Source: Bacteroidota bacterium (GTDB lineage: Bacteria; Bacteroidota; Bacteroidia; Chitinophagales; Chitinophagaceae). Taken from it: DNA of 64,000 nt. A program made the translations under genes and the position numbers. Under the pieces are notes generated by a model, which made no database searches, had not been told where the DNA came from, and saw nothing but the letters and a program-made list of their open reading frames with translations. Where the stretch lies: assembly GCA_013289175.1 (NCBI GenBank), contig JABDAN010000003.1, positions 45,057 to 109,056 of the forward strand. Reading direction: 5' to 3'. Below, one piece after another: positions 52,638 through 61,261 of this stretch (the stretch's first letter is position 1; the number at the start of each line of letters is the position of its first letter).

Positions 52638-53192
52638 TTATTTGCCGGCTGCCTTACCCGCCTTCTTACGCACTACTTCACCCGTGTAACGGACACCCTT
52701 ACCCTTATAGGGTTCTGGCTTGCGCAATCCACGGATCTTGGCGGCTACCTGACCAATGAGTTGTTTGTCGGTTCCTTCCAGCATGATTTTCGGATTTTCC
52801 CCTTTTTCCTGTGCAGTTGCCAGCTTTAGTTCCTTGGGAATTTCAAAAATGATGTTGTGTGAAAATCCGAGGGCCAGATCCAGCAGGTTTCCCTGGTTGG
52901 AAGCCTTAAATCCCACACCGATCAGTTCCAGTTGTCTTTTATATCCTTCTCCCACACCCTTAACCATATTGGACAACAGTGAACGGTATAAACCGTGCAG
53001 GGCGCGATGACGAATCTGGTCGGTCGGGCGAGAAATATGAACCTGACTATCCTTTACTTCAATCTTAATATCCCGATCGATCGCCTGTTTGAGTTCACCC
53101 TTGGGACCCTTTACCGTTACGATATTATCAGAACCCACCGATACGGTGATTCCATTGGGAACAACAACCGGTTTTTTTCCTATCCTGGACAT
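52638..53192 (-). CDS. rplF: 50S ribosomal protein L6
   Basis: A 184-residue large-subunit protein near the sarcin-ricin loop. MSRIGKKPVVVPNGITVSV and the C-terminal GLRKPEPYKGKGVRYTGEVV are diagnostic. An 80-base gap to rplR shows no feature I can name. Confidence 0.98.
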   Translation of the reverse strand: MSRIGKKPVVVPNGITVSVGSDNIVTVKGPKGELKQAIDRDIKIEVKDSQVHISRPTDQIRHRALHGLYRSLLSNMVKGVGEGYKRQLELIGVGFKASNQGNLLDLALGFSHNIIFEIPKELKLATAQEKGENPKIMLEGTDKQLIGQVAAKIRGLRKPEPYKGKGVRYTGEVVRKKAGKAAGK

Positions 53193-53282
53193 ATTTTCTA
53201 ATTTGAGAATTTGATATTTTAAGATTTCGGAGATTTTCTTTCATCCCCGTTCTTCTACATTTTCATACTTCCATCCCATCTA

Positions 53283-53681
53283 CTAATACACGTGGCAGAG
53301 CACTTCCCCACCCACGTTTTGGGCTTTGGCATCCTTGTCGGTCATCACACCCTTTGAGGTGGACACGATGGCAATACCCAAGCCGTTTTTCACGCGTTTG
53401 AATTCCACCGGGCTCGCATATTGACGCAAACCTGGGCGACTCACTCTTTCCAGGCTCCGGATGGCCGGCTCCTTGGTGGACGGGTCATATTTCAGCGCGA
53501 TCTTGATCACCCCCTGTTTGCTGTCATCCTCAAATTTATACTTGAGGATATAACCCTTATCATACAGGATTTCTGTCATCCGCTTTTTCAGGTTTGAAGC
53601 AGGAATTTCTACTATCCTGTGATTCGCCATCTGCGCATTACGGATTCGAGTGAGAAAATCTGCTATAGGATCTGTTACCAT
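53283..53681 (-). CDS. rpsH: 30S ribosomal protein S8
   Basis: A 132-residue 16S rRNA-binding protein, in many bacteria the autoregulator of the spc operon. ATG at 53681 ([19 protein letters not shown]) is chosen; the upstream frame extension is not conserved. The C-terminal [19 protein letters not shown] and GGEVLCHVY are typical. Confidence 0.97.
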   Translation of the reverse strand: MVTDPIADFLTRIRNAQMANHRIVEIPASNLKKRMTEILYDKGYILKYKFEDDSKQGVIKIALKYDPSTKEPAIRSLERVSRPGLRQYASPVEFKRVKNGLGIAIVSTSKGVMTDKDAKAQNVGGEVLCHVY

Positions 53682-53796
53682 TGTATATCTATTAAAAACT
53701 TTAAAAATTATTTTGGCTGGCAGCAACGGTTGAGAGGATATCCGGGAATCGCTTCCCTTCCAAACTGTCAACGGTCTGTTGTCTACCGTCCCCTGA

Positions 53797-54066
53797 TTAC
53801 CAGCTCGCTTTTCTTACGCCCGGAATCTTACCCTGCAAGGCCATATCGCGGAACATGTTCCTGGATACGCCGAAATAACGGATATAACCCCTTGGACGGC
53901 CTGTCAGCTGACAACGGTTTTTCAACCGAACCGGCGAAGCATTCTTAGGCAGAAGATCCAAGGCTTTGTAATTGCCTTCCGCTTTCAGGGCTGCGCGTCT
54001 GTCCGCGTATTTTGCCACGATGGCTTCCCGTTTCCTTTGTCTGGCTTTGACTGATTCTTTGGCCAT
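53797..54066 (-). CDS. rpsN: 30S ribosomal protein S14
   Basis: An 89-residue S14 of the longer type without the zinc-binding Cys pairs. [20 protein letters not shown] and [19 protein letters not shown] [20 protein letters not shown], then [16 protein letters not shown], are typical. It follows rplE by 31 bases. Confidence 0.97.
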   Translation of the reverse strand: MAKESVKARQRKREAIVAKYADRRAALKAEGNYKALDLLPKNASPVRLKNRCQLTGRPRGYIRYFGVSRNMFRDMALQGKIPGVRKASW

Positions 54067-54097
54067 GAATTTTTATTGATTTGAATTCAGTTTATTA

Positions 54098-54676
54098 TTA
54101 ATTCGTTTCTTCTTTCTTGGCATTTTTAAAAGGCATTCCCAATTCCTTAAGCAATTCATACGCTTCTTCGTTGGTCTTGGCCGTCGTCACAAAAGTGATA
54201 TCCATTCCTGTGATCTTATTGACTTTGTCGATATCTACTTCAGGAAAAATGATTTGTTCGGTGATGCCCATGGTATAGTTACCGCGGCCGTCAAATGCTT
54301 TTTCGCTCACGCCCTTGAAATCACGTACACGTGGCAGCGCGGATGCAACCAGGCGGTCCAGGAACTCATACATTTTTATTCCGCGCAGTGTTACCCGGGC
54401 GCCAATCGGCAATCCCTTGCGGAGTTTAAAATTGGAGATGTCTTTTCTGGAAATGGTTGATACCGCTTTCTGACCGGTGATTGTGGTCAGTTCTTCGATG
54501 GTGATATCCACCAGTTTCTTATCACTCACCGCGCCGTTGATGCCACGGTTCAGACAGATTTTTTCCAGCTTGGGTGCCTGCATCACGGAGGTGTAACCGA
54601 ATTTCTTCATCAATGTCGGTACGACTTCCTTTTTGTATTTGTCTGCCAGGCGGGCAGTGTATTTCGTTGTGCTCAT
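54098..54676 (-). CDS. rplE: 50S ribosomal protein L5
   Basis: A 192-residue 5S rRNA-binding protein. [40 protein letters not shown] and the late [18 protein letters not shown] are diagnostic. It overlaps rplX by one base and shows a Lys/Glu-rich C-terminus. Confidence 0.98.
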   Translation of the reverse strand: MSTTKYTARLADKYKKEVVPTLMKKFGYTSVMQAPKLEKICLNRGINGAVSDKKLVDITIEELTTITGQKAVSTISRKDISNFKLRKGLPIGARVTLRGIKMYEFLDRLVASALPRVRDFKGVSEKAFDGRGNYTMGITEQIIFPEVDIDKVNKITGMDITFVTTAKTNEEAYELLKELGMPFKNAKKEETN

Positions 54677-55014
54677 TATTTGATTACCTCCCCTGATTTT
54701 TTAGCGATGCGAATAAGTTTCCCTTTCTCCCGGGTGCGTTTTGCCTTGGATGGACCGCCGGATTTGGCGTCCCAGAGCAATACATTCGATATATGGATGG
54801 GTGCCTCCAGCTTGATGATACCACCTTTGGTATTTTGCGCGGAAGGTTTGGTGTGTTTGGTGATGATGTTAACACCTTCTACCAGCACTTTTGCCGTGTC
54901 CGGAAATACTTCCAGCACCTTGCGTGATTTCTTCAGGTCTTTGTCGTCACCTGTAATCACCACCACTTTATCACCCTTTTTAATATTGAATTTGGGTTTG
55001 AATCTGCTTTCCAT
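54676..55014 (-). CDS. rplX: 50S ribosomal protein L24
   Basis: A 112-residue KOW-domain protein that initiates 50S assembly. [20 protein letters not shown] is the KOW motif, followed by [20 protein letters not shown] and [11 protein letters not shown]. It lies 144 bases after rplN, a larger gap than elsewhere in the operon. Confidence 0.97.
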   Translation of the reverse strand: MESRFKPKFNIKKGDKVVVITGDDKDLKKSRKVLEVFPDTAKVLVEGVNIITKHTKPSAQNTKGGIIKLEAPIHISNVLLWDAKSGGPSKAKRTREKGKLIRIAKKSGEVIK

Positions 55015-55037
55015 ATTACCTTTTTTTTCTGAAGTCC

Positions 55038-55070
55038 TTTACTGACTGATCTTTGTTGCCATTCAGTAAA
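55038..55070. repeat. Inverted repeat in the rplN-rplX gap
   Basis: TTTACTGA (55038-55045) and TCAGTAAA (55063-55070) are exact inverted repeats with 17 bases between. In the transcript they would form a hairpin about 25 bases ahead of the rplX start. No T tract follows, so it is not a terminator. Confidence 0.5.
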
Positions 55071-55158
55071 AAGCGCCTCTTATATTTTAAACAACCTACC
55101 AAGAACTCTATGTCAACCTAACCTGCGAACTTTTAGCCCTTTGCTAAACAGCCGACCT

Positions 55159-55527
55159 TTACAGTACTTCCGGGGCCAGCGAAATGATCTTCATATACCC
55201 CTTGTCACGCAATTCGCGGGCTACTGGTCCGAAAATACGGGTACCCCTGGGCTCATCGCTGGGATTGAGCAAAACCACCGCATTGTCATCAAAACGGATA
55301 TAGGAACCGTCTTTTCTGCGAAGTTTGTTTTTAGTCCGCACGATCACCGCTTTGGTTACCGTTCCCTTTTTGATACCACCAGCAGGCAATGCATCTTTTA
55401 CAGTAACGACAATTTTATCTCCGATTTTAGCATAATCCTGCCCGCTGTTTCCCAACACACGGATGCACAAAACTTCTTTGGCTCCGCTATTATCTGCAAC
55501 GTTTAGTCTGCTTTCCTGCTGTATCAT
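55159..55527 (-). CDS. rplN: 50S ribosomal protein L14
   Basis: A 122-residue large-subunit protein. [40 protein letters not shown] and the C-terminal [20 protein letters not shown] are the L14 signature. It lies between rpsQ and rplX. Confidence 0.98.
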   Translation of the reverse strand: MIQQESRLNVADNSGAKEVLCIRVLGNSGQDYAKIGDKIVVTVKDALPAGGIKKGTVTKAVIVRTKNKLRRKDGSYIRFDDNAVVLLNPSDEPRGTRIFGPVARELRDKGYMKIISLAPEVL

Positions 55528-55549
55528 TTAATTTCTTTTTTGAATGAAT

Positions 55550-55807
55550 TTATTTCGCTTTCTCCACGATCTCCACCAGACGCCAGCGTTTGGTCTTGCT
55601 CAGCGGACGACTTTCCATGATCTTCACCACATCACCGATGCTGCACTCGTTCTTTTCATCATGTGCATGAAACTTGGTTGTCTTTTTCAGGAACTTTCCG
55701 TAGATCGGATGTTGTACTTTTCTTTCTACGGCAACCACCACGGTTTTGTCCATTTTGTTGCTGCTCACAACACCCGTTCTTGTTTTCCTTAAATTTCTAT
55801 CTGACAT
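55550..55807 (-). CDS. rpsQ: 30S ribosomal protein S17
   Basis: An 85-residue OB-fold protein. [20 protein letters not shown] at the N-terminus and [20 protein letters not shown] near residue 57 are diagnostic. It lies between rpmC and rplN. Confidence 0.97.
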   Translation of the reverse strand: MSDRNLRKTRTGVVSSNKMDKTVVVAVERKVQHPIYGKFLKKTTKFHAHDEKNECSIGDVVKIMESRPLSKTKRWRLVEIVEKAK

Positions 55808-55855
55808 ATTGCTAATTTGATAATTGGTAAATCAGTTGGCCTTCGCTGCAAAATT

Positions 55856-56083
55856 TTATGCTTTTGCCGGGGCCGGTTGTCCGATTTTTCTTTTTGTTAC
55901 TTCTGTTTTCAACCGGGCGATATCTTTTCTGAGCAGCCGGATGGTTACCGGACTTTCCAGAGGAGATATGGCGTGCGCGAATTCCAGCTTTTTCAAGCGC
56001 TGTTCGTCTTCACGGATCCTGGAACTGAGGTCTGTTTCACTCAGGTCTTTCAGGCTGTTTACAAAATCATTTCTCTTTGACAT
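55856..56083 (-). CDS. rpmC: 50S ribosomal protein L29
   Basis: A 75-residue helical hairpin protein at the exit tunnel. The pattern [20 protein letters not shown] followed by [20 protein letters not shown] is typical. It lies 15 bases after rplP. Confidence 0.95.
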   Translation of the reverse strand: MSKRNDFVNSLKDLSETDLSSRIREDEQRLKKLEFAHAISPLESPVTIRLLRKDIARLKTEVTKRKIGQPAPAKA

Positions 56084-56098
56084 CTTTAAAAATTTGAA

Positions 56099-56521
56099 TT
56101 ATAACGCAATCACATCATGGCGAACCACGAATTTGGTTTTAATCGGCAGCTTCTGTGCAGCCAGCAACAAGGCTTCTTTGGCAACAGCTTCCGGAACTCC
56201 GTCGGCTTCAAAAAGCATACGTCCCGGTTCCACAACGGCAGCCCAGTATTCGGGGTTACCCTTACCCTTACCCATCCTCACTTCCTGAGGCTTCTTGGTG
56301 ATCGGTTTATCCGGAAATACGCGTATCCACACATTTCCTTCTCTTTTCATCGAACGGGTGAGCGCCTGGCGGGCAGCTTCCAGCTGACGGTTCGTTAACC
56401 AAATCGCTTCCAGTGCCTTGAGTCCGTAGGAACCAAAAGAAATATCCGTACCTCTTTTGGCTACTTCGCGGATTCTGCCTTTCTGTGCTTTTCTATGTTT
56501 ACTCCTTTTGGGCTGTAACAT
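56099..56521 (-). CDS. rplP: 50S ribosomal protein L16
   Basis: A 140-residue protein near the A-site. [20 protein letters not shown] and the segments [20 protein letters not shown] and [20 protein letters not shown] are diagnostic. It follows rpsC by 31 bases. Confidence 0.98.
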   Translation of the reverse strand: MLQPKRSKHRKAQKGRIREVAKRGTDISFGSYGLKALEAIWLTNRQLEAARQALTRSMKREGNVWIRVFPDKPITKKPQEVRMGKGKGNPEYWAAVVEPGRMLFEADGVPEAVAKEALLLAAQKLPIKTKFVVRHDVIAL

Positions 56522-56552
56522 CTTATCTCAGTTTGAAAATTTGTAATGACTA

Positions 56553-57356
56553 CTATCTCCTGCCTCCGCCACCACCGGGCCTTCTTTCTCCACCACCTCC
56601 ACCACCGCTGGGCCTTCTGTCCTGGCCGCGACCACGATCATCCCGGTCACGGATATCATCCCTTCTTTCCCGGCGATCGCTGACGTCTGTTTTACCTCCG
56701 ACAAAATTGGGATTCAGATCGCGTTTGGTCAGTACTTCGCCTTTGCAGATCCATACTTTCACACCAATTTTTCCATAGACCGTCAGCGCAAACACATTGG
56801 CATAGTCAATATCCATGCGCAGGGTATGCAGGGGCGTGCGGCCAGATTTAATTTCTTCCGTGCGGGCAATTTCCGATCCGCCTAAACGACCACCCACTTT
56901 CACCTTGATCCCTTCTGCCCCCATACGCAGGGCCGAAGCGATGGCCATCTTGATGGCCCTCTTGTAGTTGATGCGGTTTTCAATCTGACGGGCAATCGTG
57001 TCTGCCACAATGTTTGCATCCAGCTCAGGTCTTCTGATTTCCAGAATATTGATCTGAACATCTTCTTTTCCGGTCAGTTTTTTCAACTCTTCCTTGATAC
57101 GGTCCACTTCTCCGCCGCCCTTACCAATGATGATACCGGGTTTGGAAGTATGAATCGTGACGATGAGCTTGTTGAGTGTGCGCTCAATCACAATCTTGGC
57201 AATGCCGCCTTTGTTGATACGGGCATTGAGATAGGTTCTGATCTTATTATCTTCTATCAGCTTATGGGAATAATCTTTTTTATTACCGAACCAGTTGGAT
57301 TCCCAGCCACGGATAATTCCCAGTCTCGCACCTATAGGATTTGTTTTCTGACCCAT
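56553..57356 (-). CDS. rpsC: 30S ribosomal protein S3 with Gly/Arg-rich tail
   Basis: A 267-residue protein at the mRNA entry channel. [20 protein letters not shown], the KH-domain loop [20 protein letters not shown] and the C-terminal [20 protein letters not shown] are typical. After about residue 222 the normal protein end is replaced by a low-complexity tail of Arg/Asp runs and then Gly/Arg repeats ([18 protein letters not shown]). The tail is rich in charged and RGG-like repeats and is probably disordered and RNA-binding. Confidence 0.97.
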   Translation of the reverse strand: MGQKTNPIGARLGIIRGWESNWFGNKKDYSHKLIEDNKIRTYLNARINKGGIAKIVIERTLNKLIVTIHTSKPGIIIGKGGGEVDRIKEELKKLTGKEDVQINILEIRRPELDANIVADTIARQIENRINYKRAIKMAIASALRMGAEGIKVKVGGRLGGSEIARTEEIKSGRTPLHTLRMDIDYANVFALTVYGKIGVKVWICKGEVLTKRDLNPNFVGGKTDVSDRRERRDDIRDRDDRGRGQDRRPSGGGGGGERRPGGGGGRR

Positions 57357-57397
57357 TTATCTTTTGAATTTGAATATGTTAAAATTCGAAAATTATG

Positions 57398-57742
57398 CTA
57401 GATCTTTTCGTCAACGATGAGTGTCACATGATTGCTGCGTTTGCGAATCCGGTAACCACGACCCTGGGGAGCCGGACGCATCCGTTTCAACACCCGGGCA
57501 TTGTCAACAAAAATGGTTTTTACCAGCAATCCGGCATCGGCTGCACTCTTTCCTTCATTCTTCGCTTCCCAGTTTTTAACCGCAGACCAAAGCAATTTAT
57601 ACAGTGGTGTAGAGGAATGCTGTGGATGATGTTCCAGGAGTGCCAGCGCCTTTTCAACTTGCAGGCCCCGGATTTCATCTACGAGCAACCGCATCTTCCG
57701 TGGTGATGTCGGGTAATTTCTGAGTCTTGCTAATGCTTCCAT
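57398..57742 (-). CDS. rplV: 50S ribosomal protein L22
   Basis: A 114-residue protein lining the exit tunnel. ATG at 57742 (MEALARLRNYPTSPRKMRLL) is chosen over an in-frame TTG 27 bases upstream. The beta-hairpin loop DNARVLKRMRPAPQGRGYRI and RSNHVTLIV follow. It lies between rpsS and rpsC. Confidence 0.97.
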   Translation of the reverse strand: MEALARLRNYPTSPRKMRLLVDEIRGLQVEKALALLEHHPQHSSTPLYKLLWSAVKNWEAKNEGKSAADAGLLVKTIFVDNARVLKRMRPAPQGRGYRIRKRSNHVTLIVDEKI

Positions 57743-57807
57743 TTTATCTTTTTTAAGCCGAACACCCAAAGCCTTATGCTAAAGAGTATTCCTTGACGGT
57801 TCTTCAA

Positions 57808-58083
57808 TTATTCAGCAATCTTCTTGCTGGAGTGTCCTTTAAAATTTCTAGTCGGTGCAAATTCTCCCAACTTATGGCCTACCATAAATTCTGTTACATA
57901 GACCGGGATAAATTTGTTTCCGTTGTGTACGGCGAAAGTATGGCCAACGAAATCCGGTGTAATCGTAGAACGACGACTCCAGGTCTTGATAACCCCTTTC
58001 TTTCCTTTTCCTTCATTGATGCCCAGAACTTTTGTTTCCAGATTGGCATCTACATAAGGACCTTTTTTTATTGAACGACCCAT
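57808..58083 (-). CDS. rpsS: 30S ribosomal protein S19
   Basis: A 91-residue small-subunit head protein. [40 protein letters not shown] and [20 protein letters not shown] are diagnostic. It lies between rplB and rplV. Confidence 0.98.
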   Translation of the reverse strand: MGRSIKKGPYVDANLETKVLGINEGKGKKGVIKTWSRRSTITPDFVGHTFAVHNGNKFIPVYVTEFMVGHKLGEFAPTRNFKGHSSKKIAE

Positions 58084-58108
58084 GGTTTTATCTTAATGAG
58101 TGAATGTA

Positions 58109-58948
58109 TTACTTACCTATTTTCTTTCCTTTCTTTGTCTGGATGATCAGCTTGTCGCTGCCCTTTCCTTTCGTTCTGGTTTTCAGTCCTCTTGAATACT
58201 GACCATTCCTTGAACGGGGCTGGCCACCGGAAGCCTTTCCTTCACCACCACCCATCGGATGATCCACCGGATTCATCGCTACGCCTCGCACCCGTGGCCG
58301 AATACCCCTCCAGCGGTTGCGCCCGGCCTTGCCCATACTCTGCAGGCTGTGATCGCTGTTGGAAACCACTCCGACCGTAGCATAACAGTTGATCAGTATT
58401 TTTCTGAGTTCACCGGATGCCATTTTCAAGACAGCATATTTTTCTTCCTTGTTGGTCAGCTGAGCAGTCGTTCCGGCGCTGCGGATCAGCTTGCCACCTT
58501 GTCCGGGTTGCATTTCAATATTGTGCACATTGGTACCCAGCGGAATGTTTTTCATCTGCAATGCGTTTCCGATTTCCGGAGCCACGGCATCACCAGCCTG
58601 TACCGATCCGCCAACCTGAAGGCCTTGCGGAGCCAGGATGTATCTTTTTTCTCCGTCGCTGTATTGGATCAGCGCGATGAAGGATGTTCTGTTCGGATCG
58701 TATTCGATGGAGACAACCTTTCCCACGATGTCCTTCTTATCTCTTTTGAAATCGATGATGCGATACTGCTTTTTATGGCCACCCCCGATATAACGCATGG
58801 CCCTTCTGCCCTGGGAGTTGCGTCCACCCGTACGGGTGATCTTTTCCATCAGGCTTTTTTCCGGCGAATCGGTTGTGATTTCTGCGTATGCGTTGCCAAT
58901 CCTCCAACGGGTTCCTGCGGTGACTGGTTTAAATTTTCTTAGTGCCAT
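58109..58948 (-). CDS. rplB: 50S ribosomal protein L2
   Basis: A 279-residue protein of the peptidyl transferase region. RNSQGRRAMRYIGGGHKKQY near residue 43 and the C-terminal RGVAMNPVDHPMGGGEGKAS with the functionally important His are diagnostic. The end is Lys-rich. It lies between rplW and rpsS. Confidence 0.98.
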   Translation of the reverse strand: MALRKFKPVTAGTRWRIGNAYAEITTDSPEKSLMEKITRTGGRNSQGRRAMRYIGGGHKKQYRIIDFKRDKKDIVGKVVSIEYDPNRTSFIALIQYSDGEKRYILAPQGLQVGGSVQAGDAVAPEIGNALQMKNIPLGTNVHNIEMQPGQGGKLIRSAGTTAQLTNKEEKYAVLKMASGELRKILINCYATVGVVSNSDHSLQSMGKAGRNRWRGIRPRVRGVAMNPVDHPMGGGEGKASGGQPRSRNGQYSRGLKTRTKGKGSDKLIIQTKKGKKIGK

Positions 58949-58961
58949 ATCTTTTAATTAC

Positions 58962-59261
58962 TTATATGTTCGAATACAAATCAATGGTTTCTCCGGATGC
59001 CACGGTGATCAGCGCTTTCTTATACCCGGGTTTGCGACCGGTAATCAGTCCTGCCTTGGTAGACCGGGACCGGGCTTTGCTGGGCACGATGACCGTATTA
59101 ACGTCCACGACGGTGATGCCGTAAAATTCTTCTACCGCCTTTTTAATTTCCAGCTTGTTGGCAACCCGGTTTACTTTGAAAGCATAACGACGCAGTTTTT
59201 CCTGCTGTGCATTCGCCTTTTCGGTAAGAATGGGTCGTATCAGAACATCGCTTAATTTCAT
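58962..59261 (-). CDS. rplW: 50S ribosomal protein L23
   Basis: A 99-residue protein at the exit tunnel, the docking site of SRP and trigger factor. KLSDVLIRPILTEKANAQQE and YAFKVNRVANKLEIKKAVEE are typical. It lies 79 bases after rplD and 13 before rplB. Confidence 0.97.
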   Translation of the reverse strand: MKLSDVLIRPILTEKANAQQEKLRRYAFKVNRVANKLEIKKAVEEFYGITVVDVNTVIVPSKARSRSTKAGLITGRKPGYKKALITVASGETIDLYSNI

Positions 59262-59340
59262 GTTATCCTATTTTCAAATTTGTCCCGCCCCAAGGGGGGA
59301 TGAGAACCTGGAGATCTGCATTTCCAGGTTCACGAATTAT

Positions 59341-59979
59341 TTATGCTGTAACAGTTTCTTCTTCTTCGGTAAACATTTTCGCTGCCGATTCCGTCAACAC
59401 CAGGATCTCTGCATTTACTATGTCATATGTATTCACATCAGCCAGCAGGGTACCTTTCAGTTTGGCAATATTGCGCAAGCTCAGGTGCAGGTTGTCATTG
59501 TATTCCGGGATAACGATCAATGCTTTTTTATCCGTGAGTTTAAGTCCACTGAGTACCGCTACCATTTCACTGGTCTTGGGTGTTTTGAATTCCAGGTCTT
59601 CCACCACGACGATGGAACTGGATTTCGCTTTATAGGAAAGGGCCGAGATTTTTGCAAGGTCCTTAACTTTGCGGTTCAGTTTGAAATCATAACTGTGGGG
59701 TTTGGGTCCAAATATGGTACCACCCCCTTTATACAGTGGATTGCGGATATTTCCTTTACGGGATCCGCCGGTTCCTTTTTGTTTGTGTAGTTTTTTGGAA
59801 GATCCTTTGACTTCCATACGGGTTTTCACCTTATGGGTTCCCTGACGTTGGGCGGCCAGATATTGCTTAACAGCCAGGTAAATCACGTGATCATTCGGCT
59901 CCACTTCAAAAATATCCGAAGGCAGTTCCAGTGTACGACCCGTTTTAGCTCCCTTTTTATTTAAAACATCAACTTGCAT
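59341..59979 (-). CDS. rplD: 50S ribosomal protein L4
   Basis: A 212-residue exit-tunnel protein; in enterics it represses the S10 operon. YLAAQRQGTHKVKTRMEVKG, KLHKQKGTGGSRKGNIRNPL and GTIFGPKPHSYDFKLNRKVK are diagnostic. It ends with an acidic tail (TEEEETVTA). It follows rplC by 21 bases. Confidence 0.98.
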   Translation of the reverse strand: MQVDVLNKKGAKTGRTLELPSDIFEVEPNDHVIYLAVKQYLAAQRQGTHKVKTRMEVKGSSKKLHKQKGTGGSRKGNIRNPLYKGGGTIFGPKPHSYDFKLNRKVKDLAKISALSYKAKSSSIVVVEDLEFKTPKTSEMVAVLSGLKLTDKKALIVIPEYNDNLHLSLRNIAKLKGTLLADVNTYDIVNAEILVLTESAAKMFTEEEETVTA

Positions 59980-60000
59980 GTGAATCTCTTTAATTGGTTA

Positions 60001-60618
60001 TTACTTCTGAACGTATACAATGGAACCATTGTGACCCGGTACTGAACCGGCAATCAGCAGGTAATTTTTTTCAGTAAATATTTTAACCACTTTCAAACCT
60101 TTCAGTTTCACGCGGTCTCCGCCCATCCGGCCGGCCATCTTCATGCCCTTCATTACACGGGCTGCATCGGAGGAGTTACCCAGTGATCCCGGTGCACGGC
60201 TACGGTCATGCTGACCATGGCTCTGTCCGCCGACGCCGTGGAAATTATGACGTTTTACAACCCCCTGGAATCCTTTTCCTTTGGAAGTACCGACGACATC
60301 GACCATTTCGCCTTCGGCGAAAATGTCTACTGTCAGCGCGTCTCCCAGGTTTTTCTCCAAAGAGAAATTGCGGAATTCCCGGACAAATTGTTTGGTGGTG
60401 GTATTTGATTTAGCGAAGTGGTTCTTTTCAGAAGCCAGTACCTTTTTTTCTTTCTTTTCGCCGAAGGCGATCTGGTGGGCGTTGTAACCGTCGGACTCGG
60501 TGGTTTTCACCTGCGTAACGACACAGGGACCTGCTTCAATGATGGTGCAGGCAACCTGCTTTCCATCCGGGGTAAAGACAGAGGTCATCCCAATTTTCTT
60601 TCCAATTAAACCTTTCAT
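60001..60618 (-). CDS. rplC: 50S ribosomal protein L3
   Basis: A 205-residue large-subunit protein. MKGLIGKKIGMTSVFTPDGK, VDVVGTSKGKGFQGVVKRHN and GGQSHGQHDRSRAPGSLGNS are typical, ending with IAGSVPGHNGSIVYVQK. A 253-base gap separates it from rpsJ, far larger than the other gaps in the operon. Confidence 0.98.
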   Translation of the reverse strand: MKGLIGKKIGMTSVFTPDGKQVACTIIEAGPCVVTQVKTTESDGYNAHQIAFGEKKEKKVLASEKNHFAKSNTTTKQFVREFRNFSLEKNLGDALTVDIFAEGEMVDVVGTSKGKGFQGVVKRHNFHGVGGQSHGQHDRSRAPGSLGNSSDAARVMKGMKMAGRMGGDRVKLKGLKVVKIFTEKNYLLIAGSVPGHNGSIVYVQK

Positions 60619-60871
60619 TTTTTATTGGTTTGTGCCTGGAGTCTAAGGACAATCAGCGGTCCGCTAAGCTTTTTTAGTAAAGCTGATACTGATTTCAATC
60701 CCCCGTTTGCAACCGACCTTTTCTTTTTTTTATTTTCTCCCGGCTGAGCCAGGACTGAAAACAATCGAAGTACCGGTTGTAAACAAACCCCGAACGGCTT
60801 GTTCATATTTCTTTTCAAATCATCCAGCGCTGCTTTCTCCGTTTTACCGGTTTGGCAGATGGAATTTTTAC
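60619..60871. other. Unusually long rpsJ-rplC gap with two hairpins
   Basis: On the transcribed minus strand, AGCTTT-ACTAAA-AAAGCT (60684-60667) and AGCGG-A-CCGCT (60665-60655) lie 37-66 bases ahead of the rplC start. No T tract follows the second hairpin. A 67-codon Lys/Arg-rich frame (60615-60818) runs through the gap and overlaps the rplC start as ATGA, but I recognise no family in it. No consensus promoter is visible in the gap. Confidence 0.4.
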
Positions 60872-61177
60872 TCAGGCTTTGATTTCTACATCTACACCAG
60901 AAGGCAGATCCAATTTGGACAAAGCATCTACGGTTCTTGAAGTCGATGTATATATATCCAACAATCTCTTATGCGTATGCAACTGAAATTGTTCTCTTGC
61001 TTTTTTGTTGACATGTGGCGAACGAAGAACGGTAAATACCTTTTTCCTAGTAGGTAAAGGAATGGGACCTGTTACGACGGCACCGGTGCTACGAACGGTT
61101 TTTACGATTTTCTCAGCGGATTTATCCACCAGATTGTGATCGTAGGACTGTAATTTGATTCTGATTCGTTGAGACAT
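60872..61177 (-). CDS. rpsJ: 30S ribosomal protein S10
   Basis: A 101-residue small-subunit protein, also NusE in antitermination. [40 protein letters not shown] and [20 protein letters not shown] are diagnostic, with the C-terminal [10 protein letters not shown]. It is the first gene of the S10 operon here and has a consensus promoter directly upstream. Confidence 0.98.
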   Translation of the reverse strand: MSQRIRIKLQSYDHNLVDKSAEKIVKTVRSTGAVVTGPIPLPTRKKVFTVLRSPHVNKKAREQFQLHTHKRLLDIYTSTSRTVDALSKLDLPSGVDVEIKA

Positions 61178-61206
61178 ATGTCAATGCCCGTTTTTTGAAC
61201 GGGATG

Positions 61207-61238
61207 CAAAGGTATGGGTTAAGGGATAAACCGTCAAA
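61207..61238 (-). promoter_or_regulatory. Promoter of the S10/spc ribosomal operon
   Basis: TTTG at 61238-61235 and TACCTTTG at 61214-61207 with a 20-base spacer match the Bacteroidota consensus exactly. The start would be near 61202, 25 bases before rpsJ. No further consensus promoter stands out before rplX, so it may drive the whole 12-kb run to map. Confidence 0.8.
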
Positions 61239-61261
61239 GAATTGCGGAGGTTTTTTGAGAA

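Noticed and set aside
58259..58942. Long open frame on the plus strand opposite rplB
   Set aside because: Antisense to rplB, no start signal and no family resemblance.
60615..60818. 67-codon basic ORF ahead of rplC
   Set aside because: No recognisable family and no independent start signal; kept only as part of the gap description.
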